Shown here piece after piece: positions 1-7,771 of a stretch of 41,701 nucleotides of DNA (position 1 is its first letter; each line of letters opens with the position of its first letter). A program made the translations under genes and the position numbers. Source of the stretch: an uncultured Collinsella sp. (lineage in GTDB: Bacteria; Actinomycetota; Coriobacteriia; Coriobacteriales; Coriobacteriaceae); the NCBI GenBank assembly GCA_900539735.1, contig UQDE01000020.1, positions 1-41,701 on the forward strand, read 5' to 3'. The notes under the pieces are model-generated. The model ran no database searches. It was given only the letters and a program-made list of their open reading frames with translations, and was not told where the DNA came from.

Positions 1-33
1 GGGTCAGCCCGTGGGAGGCCAGGGCGCCGCTGA
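1..33 (+). other. Possible 3' end of an upstream gene
   Basis: Frame 1 reads ten Gly/Arg-rich residues (GSARGRPGRR) and then a TGA at 31-33, followed at 71 by a strong terminator. This would suit the basic tail of a protein whose body lies outside the window. The stretch is too short to identify, and it could equally be the 3' part of a non-coding RNA ending at the same terminator. Confidence 0.2.
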
Positions 34-70
34 CCGGTGGACGGCACCGAGCCGTACGCTTGAACTGCAG

Positions 71-105
71 AAGGGGGAGGCCTCGCGGCCTCCCCCTTCT
101 TTGCG
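71..105 (+). terminator. Rho-independent terminator of the gene upstream of the window
   Basis: A perfect 12-bp GC-rich stem (71-82 with 87-98) closes on the tetraloop TCGC and is followed by CTTTGCGTTTTA. It separates whatever lies upstream from coaE, so coaE probably has its own promoter in 106-229. Confidence 0.85.
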
Positions 106-170
106 TTTTATAGAGAGCTGTAATACAAGAACTCGCCTTCTTTTAGCTTGTCTTACTGTTTGGCTGTATT

Positions 171-201
171 TTGAGTCCTTCTTTTGTATTTGCGCGATAA
201 T
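171..201 (+). promoter_or_regulatory. Candidate promoter for coaE
   Basis: TTGAGT (171-176) and GATAAT (196-201) are separated by 19 bp, a little long for a sigma-70-type promoter, and lie 28 bp before the coaE start in an AT-rich stretch after the terminator. Placement is by eye only. Confidence 0.3.
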
Positions 202-229
202 AACTCCCATTGGCGTTAGGGAGGACTTG

Positions 230-871
230 ATGTTTACCGTATTTGTCTTGGGCAATATTGCTTCGGGTAAGTCGACTGCCTGCCGCTATCTCGAATCTCA
301 TGGCGCCATGCTTATCGATCTGGACGAGCTTGCCAAATCGCTGTATGTGCCAGGCTCCGATATCGTCAATGCCCTCGCGGAAGAATTTGGCTGGGATATT
401 TTGGACGAGGAGGGCGGCGTTCGCCGTAACATCCTCGCTTCTCGAGCTTTTGTTTCTCCTGATGCGGTCGCGAGGCTCAATAGCATTGTGCACCCCGTTC
501 TCATTGAGCAGCTGTCACTGAGGATTCTTGATCCGGTTTGCTGCACGGTTTCGTCCCCCCGTTATCCCTTTGCGGTTGTCGAGGTTTCTGCCCCGACTGG
601 TTTTGAGGATGCTTTTGGCCTGGCTGATGAAATTCTGGTCATCAGCGCCCCTTTGTCAGTTCGTCGCGAGCGCGCTATTCAACGTGGTATGGAGCCATCT
701 GATTTCGATGCCCGTTCTGCTTGCCAGCCCGATGAGTCTGCGCTGTGCAATCTCGCTACAACGGTGATTGATAATGCCGCAGGCGATAATTCGCTCTTTG
801 AGCAGCTTGACTCTTGGCTTGCGCGCCGTGGGTTCGGGGATGTAGTGGATAAGGAGGAGACCGATGTCTAA
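230..871 (+). CDS. coaE: Dephospho-CoA kinase (divergent)
   Basis: Catalyses the last step of coenzyme A synthesis, ATP-dependent phosphorylation of the ribose 3'-OH of dephospho-CoA, in the cytosol. The predicted protein has 213 residues, close to the usual size. The P-loop GNIASGKST is at residues 8-16, followed by LIDLDELAK (the usual VIDAD-type substrate motif) and FGWDILDEEGGVRRN and LNSIVHP, all typical of the family. The ATG at 230 was chosen because it follows GGGAGG and starts exactly at the P-loop strand; the open frame extends upstream but crosses the terminator at 71-105. Two family regions are weak: the PLLFE-type segment reads SAPTGFE, and the lid segment that normally carries QxxRExR reads SACQPDE. 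The stop overlaps the next gene by 8 bp, which suggests translational coupling. Identification is good; the degree of divergence is unusual. Confidence 0.85.
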   Translation: MFTVFVLGNIASGKSTACRYLESHGAMLIDLDELAKSLYVPGSDIVNALAEEFGWDILDEEGGVRRNILASRAFVSPDAVARLNSIVHPVLIEQLSLRILDPVCCTVSSPRYPFAVVEVSAPTGFEDAFGLADEILVISAPLSVRRERAIQRGMEPSDFDARSACQPDESALCNLATTVIDNAAGDNSLFEQLDSWLARRGFGDVVDKEETDV

Positions 872-1445
872 GACACGTTTCTTTTCGTGGTATCGCCTTA
901 TACCGCTGACTGCCGTTTTTGTCTTCGGCCTTATTTCGCTCGTCTACTCGTATGCTCCTGCTGTTTTCTTTAAGCCGCTGTATCCGATTGACTACGAGGC
1001 ATATGTAAAGCAATCCAGTATTTCGCATAATCTGGATCCGTATCTGGTGTGCGCTGTCATTAAGTCGGAATCGAATTGGGATCCCGAGGCCGAGTCGAAT
1101 CAGGGTGCTCAGGGATTGATGCAGCTGATGCCCGAGACTGCCCAGGATATGATTGCCAAGGGTCTTGTCGATGGTAGCGAGTATTCAGCCGACAGCCTTA
1201 ACGATCCCGCTACGAACATCGAGTTTGGCTGTGCGTATCTTTCGTATCTTCTAACGTATTTTAACGGGTCGACTGACAGTGCCATTGCCGCCTATAACGC
1301 CGGCATGGGCAATGTCGACGGATGGGCGCAGCAGAGCACGTCGCTTCATAATGCAATCACCTTTCCCGAGACGCAGGCGTATCTGATTCGTGTCAATAAT
1401 GCCTGGGTTCGCTACAAGACCCTCTATCCCGATCGGTTCGTATAG
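864..1445 (+). CDS. Membrane-anchored lytic transglycosylase (SLT domain)
   Basis: A 193-residue protein with one N-terminal membrane segment (about residues 12-34) and an extracytoplasmic SLT/goose-lysozyme-like domain. The domain shows the catalytic glutamate in KSESNW (Glu69), the GLMQLMPETA motif (84-93) and AYNAGMGNV. This family cleaves the MurNAc-GlcNAc bond of peptidoglycan to leave 1,6-anhydro-MurNAc ends, in cell-wall turnover. The ATG at 864 follows AAGGAGGA (851-858), and the first 8 bp lie inside coaE. In Firmicutes and Actinobacteria such small SLT proteins often lie next to coaE. The specific physiological role cannot be read from the sequence. Confidence 0.88.
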   Translation: MSKTRFFSWYRLIPLTAVFVFGLISLVYSYAPAVFFKPLYPIDYEAYVKQSSISHNLDPYLVCAVIKSESNWDPEAESNQGAQGLMQLMPETAQDMIAKGLVDGSEYSADSLNDPATNIEFGCAYLSYLLTYFNGSTDSAIAAYNAGMGNVDGWAQQSTSLHNAITFPETQAYLIRVNNAWVRYKTLYPDRFV

Positions 1446-1465
1446 GACTATGCCTGCCGCCTGCG

Positions 1466-1496
1466 TATACTGCAGATATATGAGTTAGGAGTATCC
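1466..1496 (+). promoter_or_regulatory. Candidate -10 element and RBS for uvrB
   Basis: TATACT at 1466-1471 sits 26 bp before the uvrB ATG and TAGGAG (1486-1491) serves as ribosome binding site. No convincing -35 box and no LexA box are seen in the 51-bp gap, so uvrB may instead be read through from coaE. Confidence 0.3.
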
Positions 1497-3737
1497 ATGG
1501 CGGAATTTGAAGTAGAACGCGTTGGTGGTGAACTTAAGCGCTTTGGCGTTGAAGGCTCTGACGTGCCGTTTAAGGTCGTTTCTCCCTATGAGCCTGCCGG
1601 TTCCCAGCCTAAAGCCATTGAGTCGCTTGTGCAGGGCGTGAGGGACGGAAACCGCTATCAGGTTTTGCTGGGCGTGACTGGTTCGGGCAAGACCTTCACG
1701 ATGGCAAAGACTATTGAGGCCCTGGGAAAGCCGACGCTGGTCATGGCTCCGAATAAAACGCTCGCTGCTCAGCTTGCGAGCGAGCTCAAAGAGTTCTTTC
1801 CCAATAACGCTGTGGTCTACTTTGTCTCGTATTACGACTACTATCAGCCCGAGGCGTATGTGCCGCAAAGCGATACATATATCGAGAAAGACTCCTCGAT
1901 TAACGAAGAGGTCGAGATGCTGCGCCATCAGGCGACCGCATCACTGCTCTCTCGACGTGATGTGATCGTTGTCGCATCGGTCTCGTGTATCTATGGCATT
2001 GGCTCTCCTGAGGACTATGCGGGTCTGGCTCCAAACGTCGACAAGAAGGTGCCGCTCGAGCGCGATGACTTTATCCATGCGCTTATCGACATTCAATATG
2101 ATCGCAATGACTATGACCTGGCGCGTGGCACGTTCCGCGTGCGCGGCGATGTTGTCGACGTGTATCCGCCTTATGCTGAGCATCCGTTGCGGTTTGAGTT
2201 CTTTGGCGACGAGGTCGAGCTGATTGCCGAGATCGATGAGGTCACCGGTGAGATGCTTCGTGAGTATGAGGCCATCCCCGTATGGCCGGCATCACACTAT
2301 GTGACCGAGAAGCCGAAGGTCAAGGCGGCTCTGAAATCGATCAGCGAAGAGTGCGAGAAGCGCGTGGCGGAGCTCAAGGCGACCGACAAGTTGCTCGAGG
2401 CGCAGCGTCTGCAGCAGCGCACCGATTATGATCTTGAGATGCTCGAGACGATGGGCTTTTGCAACGGCATCGAGAACTACTCGCGTCATCTGGACGGTCG
2501 CAAGCCGGGTGAGCCGCCGTTTACCCTAATCGATTACTTTCCCAAGGATATGCTCTGCATCATCGATGAGAGCCATGTGACGGTGCCGCAGATTCGCGGC
2601 ATGCACGAAGGTGACCGCTCGCGTAAGGTGACGCTGGTGGAACACGGTTTTCGCCTGCCCTCGGCGCTCGATAACCGCCCGCTTCGTTTCGATGAGTTTG
2701 AGGCAAGGATACCCCAGTTCATCTACGTTTCGGCAACACCGGGCGACTATGAGCTGCGGGTTAGCCAGAACGACGTTGAGCAGATTATTCGTCCGACCGG
2801 TCTGCTCGATCCCAAGATCGATGTGCGTCCGGTTCGCGGTCAGATTGACGATCTTGAGGACGAGATTCGCGAGCGCGTTGCCCGCAAGGAGCGCGTGCTG
2901 GTGACCACGTTGACCAAGCGCATGGCCGAGGACCTGACCGACCATCTGCTTGATGCGGGCATTAAGGTCAATTACATGCATTCTGATACGGCGACAATGG
3001 ACCGTGTCGAGATCCTGCGAACGCTGCGCGAGGGCAAGATCGATGTTCTCGTTGGCATCAACCTGCTTCGCGAGGGCTTGGATCTTCCCGAGGTCTCACT
3101 GGTGGCAATTCTCGATGCCGATAAGGAAGGATTCTTGCGCAACCGCCGTTCGCTGATTCAGACGATTGGCCGCGCGGCCCGTAACGCCGATGGCGAAGTC
3201 ATCATGTATGCGGACGTTGTGACCGATTCGATGAAAGAGGCCATCGAGGAGACGCAGCGCCGTCGCGAGATTCAGATGGCATATAACGAAGAGCATGGCA
3301 TTGTGCCCAAGACAGTGCGCAAGGCCATCAACGACATCTCAAGTTTTATTGCCGAGGCCGAAAAAACTGTGGGTTCCAAGGGGCGCTCGAAGGGCGACTC
3401 TCTTGGTCATGGCGCATTCTATACGCCCGATGAGTCGGGCGAGGGCGGCGTGCCGGAAACGGTGGCGCCCGAGCAGACACTTGCGGAGCAGTTGGAAGAA
3501 CTGCCGCATGACGAGCTTGTGCGGATCGTCGAAACCATGGAAGAGGATATGCGCAACGCTTCTGCCGCCATGGACTTTGAGGAGGCGGCGCGCCTGCGCG
3601 ATGCCGTCGTTCAGATTCGGGCGATGCTCGAGGGCGCGTCTGAGGACGAGACGATCGAGCGCTTACGTTCGCAGGCCCGCAAGGGTTCCACGTTCGCATC
3701 GGGCAGAAAACGCCAGGGTACACGGTTTAAGAAATAG
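1497..3737 (+). CDS. uvrB: UvrABC excinuclease subunit B
   Basis: DNA-damage-verifying helicase of nucleotide excision repair. UvrA loads it at lesions and it then recruits UvrC for dual incision. The 746-residue protein shows Walker A GVTGSGKT (59-66), the damage-probing beta-hairpin region with YYDYYQPEAYVP starting at Tyr112, the DESH box (357-360), helicase motifs such as YVSATPGDYE, ILDADKEGFLR and QTIGRAARN, and a C-terminal UVR coiled-coil (about 672-706, MDFEEAARLRD) that contacts UvrC. It is about 70-80 residues longer than typical UvrB, mostly in a polar linker between the helicase core and the UVR motif. The ATG at 1497 follows TAGGAG. A strong terminator follows the gene. Confidence 0.97.
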   Translation: MAEFEVERVGGELKRFGVEGSDVPFKVVSPYEPAGSQPKAIESLVQGVRDGNRYQVLLGVTGSGKTFTMAKTIEALGKPTLVMAPNKTLAAQLASELKEFFPNNAVVYFVSYYDYYQPEAYVPQSDTYIEKDSSINEEVEMLRHQATASLLSRRDVIVVASVSCIYGIGSPEDYAGLAPNVDKKVPLERDDFIHALIDIQYDRNDYDLARGTFRVRGDVVDVYPPYAEHPLRFEFFGDEVELIAEIDEVTGEMLREYEAIPVWPASHYVTEKPKVKAALKSISEECEKRVAELKATDKLLEAQRLQQRTDYDLEMLETMGFCNGIENYSRHLDGRKPGEPPFTLIDYFPKDMLCIIDESHVTVPQIRGMHEGDRSRKVTLVEHGFRLPSALDNRPLRFDEFEARIPQFIYVSATPGDYELRVSQNDVEQIIRPTGLLDPKIDVRPVRGQIDDLEDEIRERVARKERVLVTTLTKRMAEDLTDHLLDAGIKVNYMHSDTATMDRVEILRTLREGKIDVLVGINLLREGLDLPEVSLVAILDADKEGFLRNRRSLIQTIGRAARNADGEVIMYADVVTDSMKEAIEETQRRREIQMAYNEEHGIVPKTVRKAINDISSFIAEAEKTVGSKGRSKGDSLGHGAFYTPDESGEGGVPETVAPEQTLAEQLEELPHDELVRIVETMEEDMRNASAAMDFEEAARLRDAVVQIRAMLEGASEDETIERLRSQARKGSTFASGRKRQGTRFKK

Positions 3738-3740
3738 CGA

Positions 3741-3783
3741 ACAGGCCCCGAGTTTCCTGTGGAGCTCGGGGCCTGTGTCTTTT
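3741..3783 (+). terminator. Terminator after uvrB
   Basis: A perfect 12-bp stem (3741-3752 with 3765-3776) with a 12-nt loop is followed by GTCTTTTG. It lies between the convergent ends of uvrB and the FAD-dependent dehydrogenase gene, so it may serve both, although the T-tract is better on the plus strand. Confidence 0.85.
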
Positions 3784-3802
3784 GCGCGCAGAAATTCGTG
3801 CG

Positions 3803-5443
3803 TTAGAGGTCCGCGATCAGGGCTTCGGCACAACGGATGCCGTCGGTGGCCGCGCTCATGATGCCGCCGGCATATCCAGCTCCCTCGCCACAAGGGTAGA
3901 GGCCCGGGGTCGACACGGCATGGCACGTTCGGTCTCGGGTGACAGTGACAGGTGAGCTCGAACGAGTCTCCACGCCGGTAAGAACGGCATCGGGACGGTC
4001 GTAGCCTCGTAGCTTTTTTCCGAGTAGGGGAAGTCCCAGGCGGAGCGACTCGACGATATGCTGCGGTAGGGCTTCGTCAATTGCCGTCCAGGTCACACCG
4101 AGCGGATAGGTGGGCTTTACCTTTCCGGGCGCCTTGCTGGCGCGTCCTGCGAGGAAATCTCCGACGAGTTGTGCCGGTGCGTTCCAGTTGGAACCGCCCA
4201 GGCGATAGGCGGCCGCCTCGCAGGCACGCTGGAGCTCGATGCCGGCGAGCGGGTCATCGTTGGGAAGGTCCTCAGGCGTGACGTTAACGAGCAGGGCGGC
4301 ATTTGCGTTGCGTCCGTCGCGGGCATTGAGACTAGCCCCGTTGACGCACAGATGGCACGGTTCTGAAGAGGCAGCAACAACCTGTCCGCCGGGGCACATG
4401 CAAAACGAGAACACGCTGCGGCCGTTGGGAAGATGGGCAACAAGTTTGTAGGGGGCCGCCCCGAGCGCTGGATGTCCCGCCGAGGCTCCATATTGGGCTC
4501 TGTCGATGTCGCGTTGCGGATGCTCGATGCGAACGCCCATGGCAAAGGTCTTTTGTGCGAGGGCCACGTTGTGGTCCTTAAGGAGCTCAAAAATATCGCG
4601 AGCAGAATGCCCGCAGGCGAGGATGAGGTGCTTTGTCTCGATTGGCTCGTAAGCGGCGTCTTGGGACGATTGGACATCAATACCGGTGATGGCGCCAGAC
4701 GCGTCGATGCGAATGTCGACGAGCTTCGTTCGATAACGGACGACACCTCCGAGCTGCTCGATGCGCTGGGATATAGCGGTGACAACCTTGGGAAGGATGT
4801 CGGAGCCAATGTGCGGCTTGGCATCCCACAGAATATCGCGGGGCGCACCCGCCTCGACGAAGGTTTCGAGGATAAGGCGATGGGCGGGATTTTTTGTTCC
4901 CGTATTGAGCTTGCCGTCCGAGAAGGTCCCCGCGCCGCCCAGACCAAACTGAATATTGCTCTCGGGGTCGAGGATGCGCTCCTTTAGAAAGAGGTCGATC
5001 GTCTGCGAGCGGCGAAATGCCGGGTCGCCGCGCTCGATAAGCAAGGGCTTAAGACCTGCTTTGGCGAGCGTGAGCGCAGCGAAAAGGCCGGCGCATCCGG
5101 CGCCGACAACGACAGGGCGTTCTTGAGGTGCGTCGGAGACGGGGGAGGGGAATGAAGGCTCATCGTCTTCTATCGCGCGTACGCGCGAGCGGTCACGCTC
5201 GGCAACGCTGTCGACCGCTTCTCGCTCGAGGTGGGGACTAGTCAGCTCAACACGAAAGCTCAGGATAAAATGGACGTCTCGTTTTTTGCGAGCGTCGATT
5301 GACTTGCGGTGGAGTTCGATGGACTTGATCTCGGAGTCCTTGCAACGTAGGATGCGCTTGGCGAGTCGCTTGCCAACAATGAGGCAGGTATTTTCATCGC
5401 CGGCTTCATCGAGCGACGCGTTGACTTGGGTGATTTCGATCAT
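3803..5443 (-). CDS. FAD-dependent dehydrogenase, COG2509 family
   Basis: A 546-residue flavoprotein of unknown substrate. A roughly 100-residue N-terminal domain, basic and rich in Lys/Arg around residues 25-55, precedes a Rossmann FAD-binding motif GAGCAG (114-119) and an acidic-ended strand LLIERG. Further family signatures are FGLGGAGTFSDGKLNTG and the C-terminal FAD-contacting PCGEGAGYAGGI. The start at 5443 was chosen because AAGGAG precedes it; the open frame continues 41 codons upstream across a hairpin. It lies downstream of another flavoprotein gene and mrp on the same strand. COG2509 proteins are widespread but uncharacterised, so only 'FAD-dependent oxidoreductase' is claimed. Confidence 0.85.
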   Translation of the reverse strand: MIEITQVNASLDEAGDENTCLIVGKRLAKRILRCKDSEIKSIELHRKSIDARKKRDVHFILSFRVELTSPHLEREAVDSVAERDRSRVRAIEDDEPSFPSPVSDAPQERPVVVGAGCAGLFAALTLAKAGLKPLLIERGDPAFRRSQTIDLFLKERILDPESNIQFGLGGAGTFSDGKLNTGTKNPAHRLILETFVEAGAPRDILWDAKPHIGSDILPKVVTAISQRIEQLGGVVRYRTKLVDIRIDASGAITGIDVQSSQDAAYEPIETKHLILACGHSARDIFELLKDHNVALAQKTFAMGVRIEHPQRDIDRAQYGASAGHPALGAAPYKLVAHLPNGRSVFSFCMCPGGQVVAASSEPCHLCVNGASLNARDGRNANAALLVNVTPEDLPNDDPLAGIELQRACEAAAYRLGGSNWNAPAQLVGDFLAGRASKAPGKVKPTYPLGVTWTAIDEALPQHIVESLRLGLPLLGKKLRGYDRPDAVLTGVETRSSSPVTVTRDRTCHAVSTPGLYPCGEGAGYAGGIMSAATDGIRCAEALIADL

Positions 5444-5460
5444 CGAGGTCTCCTTAGAGG

Positions 5461-5493
5461 CAAGAAAGAGGCCGTCCGGTATCCCAGACGGCC
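5461..5493 (-). terminator. Hairpin between the two flavoprotein genes (minus strand)
   Basis: On the minus strand a 7-bp GC stem (5493-5487 with 5476-5470) is followed by TCTTTCTTG. It can end the transcript of the HI0933-type gene. A TATAAT hexamer on the minus strand at 5513-5508 lies just upstream, so the hairpin could instead sit in the leader of the COG2509 gene and attenuate it. Confidence 0.55.
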
Positions 5494-5507
5494 CGAATGC
5501 GTTTTTG

Positions 5508-5513
5508 ATTATA
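5508..5513 (-). promoter_or_regulatory. Candidate -10 box for the COG2509 flavoprotein gene
   Basis: A consensus TATAAT reads on the minus strand, 65 bp before the start at 5443. No good -35 hexamer is seen at the right distance, so this is a weak call. Confidence 0.3.
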
Positions 5514-5523
5514 GACTGCGCGG

Positions 5524-6795
5524 CTACAGGCTGCTTGCAGCGCGAATGCCCGAGAGCCAGGCCCACGCAAGGTTAAAGCCTCCGCAATCGGCGTCGATGT
5601 CGAGCGCTTCGCCGCAGACGTAAAGCGGGGCGTCGACAACGCTGCGCGCGCGTAGACTGGGTGTTGAGATGCTCTCGACAGATACGCCACCACGCGTGAC
5701 CTGCGCCGAGCGCTCCTCGGCTGTTCCCTCGACGAGCAACTTAAAGTGCTTGAGGATCGAGACCAGGTGGATGACATCGTTGGAGCCTGGATGGCACTGC
5801 TCGAACGCTGTACAGACGACGCGGGAGAGTTGCGGGGCGAGCATGCCGTCGAGCCAACGGGGATCGCGGGGCGAAAAGCCGCCGAGCAGCTCAACGCGCC
5901 GGTTGAGCATATCGAGCAGCTCGTCTTTGGAGAGGTCGGGGAAAACGTCGAGCAGGATTGTATCGCCGCGCTGGATACGACGGGAGAGGTTGAAGACAGC
6001 GACGCCCGAGATGCCGAAGGCTCGAAACAGTACTTCACCGTCTTCGTGCCAGAGCTCACTATGGTTACGGGTGAGCGTCAAGCGGGCGCGGACGCGCAGA
6101 CCATCCAACGTCTTGAGTGCCGCCCGATCGCCAACGACCGTTGCCGATACGGGGCAGAGGATGAGGCGCAGCGAAGTGAGGGGGAGGCTAAACGTATCGG
6201 CGATACCGGTGGGGTTGCCGCCCGTGGCGATAATTACGGCATGTGCCTGTAGGGCCTCGTTCTTGCGAGGGACATCGGCGAGCGTTTTCCGAAGCGAGCG
6301 GAGCTCCGATTTTCGGTCGTCGTGCTTTTTTGCCTTGAGCGCCCGCGCTGGACGGTCTATTTGGAGTGCCCAGCCTTCGGAAACTTTGTGCGCCGAGGCA
6401 ACGTTGGCTCCGCAGATTAAGGTGATACCTAGGCGGTTGCAAACGTTGAGAAGCGCGTCGCGCACCGATTCGGCGCGAAGGGAGCGCGGGTACAGCCGGC
6501 CTTCCTCGGAGGTTGTCATGATGCCCAGCGAGGAGAAGAAACCCATAAGCTCTTGTTCGGGCTGGGGGCCCATGACGGATTCGACGAATGCGGGGTGGTT
6601 ATACCGCTGAGGATCAATCGATTCGTTGGAGAGGTTGCAGCGGCCGTTACCGGTCGCAAGGAGCTTAAGGCCGCAGGCGACATCGCGCTCAACGATGCAG
6701 ACGCTTTTGCCAGCACGTGCGGCCGTAATGGCGGCGGCGAGGCCTGAAGCCCCGCCGCCGATTACCAGGACGTCATAGAAGGCGCTCGTGTTCAC
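5524..6795 (-). CDS. HI0933/BaiN-type NAD(P)/FAD-dependent oxidoreductase
   Basis: A 423-residue flavoprotein of the HI0933 (YhiN, BaiN/RdsA) family. It has an N-terminal FAD-binding GGGASG (13-18), a family-specific TGNGRCNLSN segment (about 48-57), ATGGNPTG in the middle domain, and the C-terminal GEALDIDADCGGFNLAWAW stretch that closes the FAD site. Family members include enzymes proposed to reduce bile-acid intermediates, but most have no known substrate, and assignment to bile acids here would be speculation. The start codon is GTG and abuts the stop of mrp (TAA followed directly by GTG), implying translational coupling with the Fe-S carrier gene. Confidence 0.88.
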   Translation of the reverse strand: MNTSAFYDVLVIGGGASGLAAAITAARAGKSVCIVERDVACGLKLLATGNGRCNLSNESIDPQRYNHPAFVESVMGPQPEQELMGFFSSLGIMTTSEEGRLYPRSLRAESVRDALLNVCNRLGITLICGANVASAHKVSEGWALQIDRPARALKAKKHDDRKSELRSLRKTLADVPRKNEALQAHAVIIATGGNPTGIADTFSLPLTSLRLILCPVSATVVGDRAALKTLDGLRVRARLTLTRNHSELWHEDGEVLFRAFGISGVAVFNLSRRIQRGDTILLDVFPDLSKDELLDMLNRRVELLGGFSPRDPRWLDGMLAPQLSRVVCTAFEQCHPGSNDVIHLVSILKHFKLLVEGTAEERSAQVTRGGVSVESISTPSLRARSVVDAPLYVCGEALDIDADCGGFNLAWAWLSGIRAASSL

Positions 6796-7626
6796 TTAGG
6801 CCTCGTCGGTCTCGTGCGGGGTAATGGCCTCGACGGCAGAGACTGCCTTGGGCAACATGCCATCGGGCAGCGCGGTCTCGACCTCGCCCTTATCGCAGGC
6901 CTCGGCGAGTGACGGATTGATGGGAAGCGTGCCCAAGATGTCGAGGTTATAGCGCTCTGCGACCTCGGGGAGCTTGCTCTTGCCAAAGACCTCGATCTTC
7001 TTGCCGCAGTCGGGACACTCAATATAGCTCATGTTCTCGACAATGCCCAGAATGGGGACGTTCATCTTCTCGGCCATGTTGACCGCCTTGGCGACGATCA
7101 TCGAGACCAGATCCTGCGGGCTCGTGACGATGACGATGCCATCGACGGGCAGCGACTGGAAGACGGTGAGGGCGACGTCGCCCGTTCCCGGAGGCATGTC
7201 GACCAGCAGGTAGTCGATGGGGCCCCATGAGGTTTCGCTCCAGAACTGCCTGATGGCACCCGCGATAACCGGACCGCGCCAAAGGACGGGGTCGGTCTCG
7301 TTTTGGAGCAGAAGGTTGGAGCTCATGACCTTGACGCCGTGCTCGGAGATTTCGGGCAGCATGAGGTTGCCAAGGGCATGGACGTGGCGTCCGCTCATGC
7401 CGAACATCTTGGGGATAGAGGGACCGGTGATGTCGGCATCGAGGACGCCGACCTTGTGGCCGTGACGGGCAAGCTCGGTGGCGATGGCACCGGTGACAAA
7501 CGACTTGCCGACACCGCCCTTGCCGGAAAGCACGGCGATGACGCGTTTGACCTCGGACAGCGTGTTCTCCTCAAATTGCGACGGCGACGTTTGTCCGCCG
7601 GCGGCCTGTGCGTGCTCGCAACCCAT
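6796..7626 (-). CDS. mrp: Mrp/NBP35-type Fe-S cluster carrier ATPase
   Basis: A 276-residue P-loop ATPase of the Mrp/ApbC/NBP35 family, which holds and transfers Fe-S clusters to apoproteins in the cytosol. It has the deviant Walker A SGKGGVGKS (34-42), the switch motif VDMPPGTGDV, and the cluster-binding CPDC pair (Cys204, Cys207). The N-terminal MIP18/DUF59 domain found in many Mrp proteins is absent. The ATG at 7626 was preferred because AAAGGAG lies 7 nt upstream; the frame could start 19 codons earlier at the putative -10 region. It is followed without a gap by a flavoprotein gene, so the pair is probably one operon. Confidence 0.9.
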   Translation of the reverse strand: MGCEHAQAAGGQTSPSQFEENTLSEVKRVIAVLSGKGGVGKSFVTGAIATELARHGHKVGVLDADITGPSIPKMFGMSGRHVHALGNLMLPEISEHGVKVMSSNLLLQNETDPVLWRGPVIAGAIRQFWSETSWGPIDYLLVDMPPGTGDVALTVFQSLPVDGIVIVTSPQDLVSMIVAKAVNMAEKMNVPILGIVENMSYIECPDCGKKIEVFGKSKLPEVAERYNLDILGTLPINPSLAEACDKGEVETALPDGMLPKAVSAVEAITPHETDEA

Positions 7627-7681
7627 GTATGACTCCTTTGTATATGTTGGGGCCGGAGCCCCGCGATGTGACACGAGCGTC

Positions 7682-7687
7682 ATTGTA
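7682..7687 (-). promoter_or_regulatory. Candidate -10 box of the mrp operon
   Basis: On the minus strand GGTACAAT (hexamer TACAAT) lies 55 bp upstream of the mrp start, with TGACTC at a plausible but poor -35 position. It is a candidate for transcription of mrp and the following flavoprotein gene apart from the LTA-synthase-like gene. Confidence 0.35.
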
Positions 7688-7722
7688 CCCTCGTTTGCGA
7701 GCGGGAGTCATTTGCGATGCAT

Positions 7723-7757
7723 TTGGGCCGAGCGTGCTTGCAATACGATGGGCCCAA
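7723..7757 (-). terminator. Weak hairpin between the LTA-synthase-like gene and mrp
   Basis: A 7-bp stem (TTGGGCC 7723-7729 with GGCCCAA 7751-7757) lies just after the stop of the LTA-synthase-like gene on the minus strand. There is no proper T-tract after it, so termination is uncertain. Confidence 0.3.
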
Positions 7758-7771
7758 GCGAATGGGCGGGC

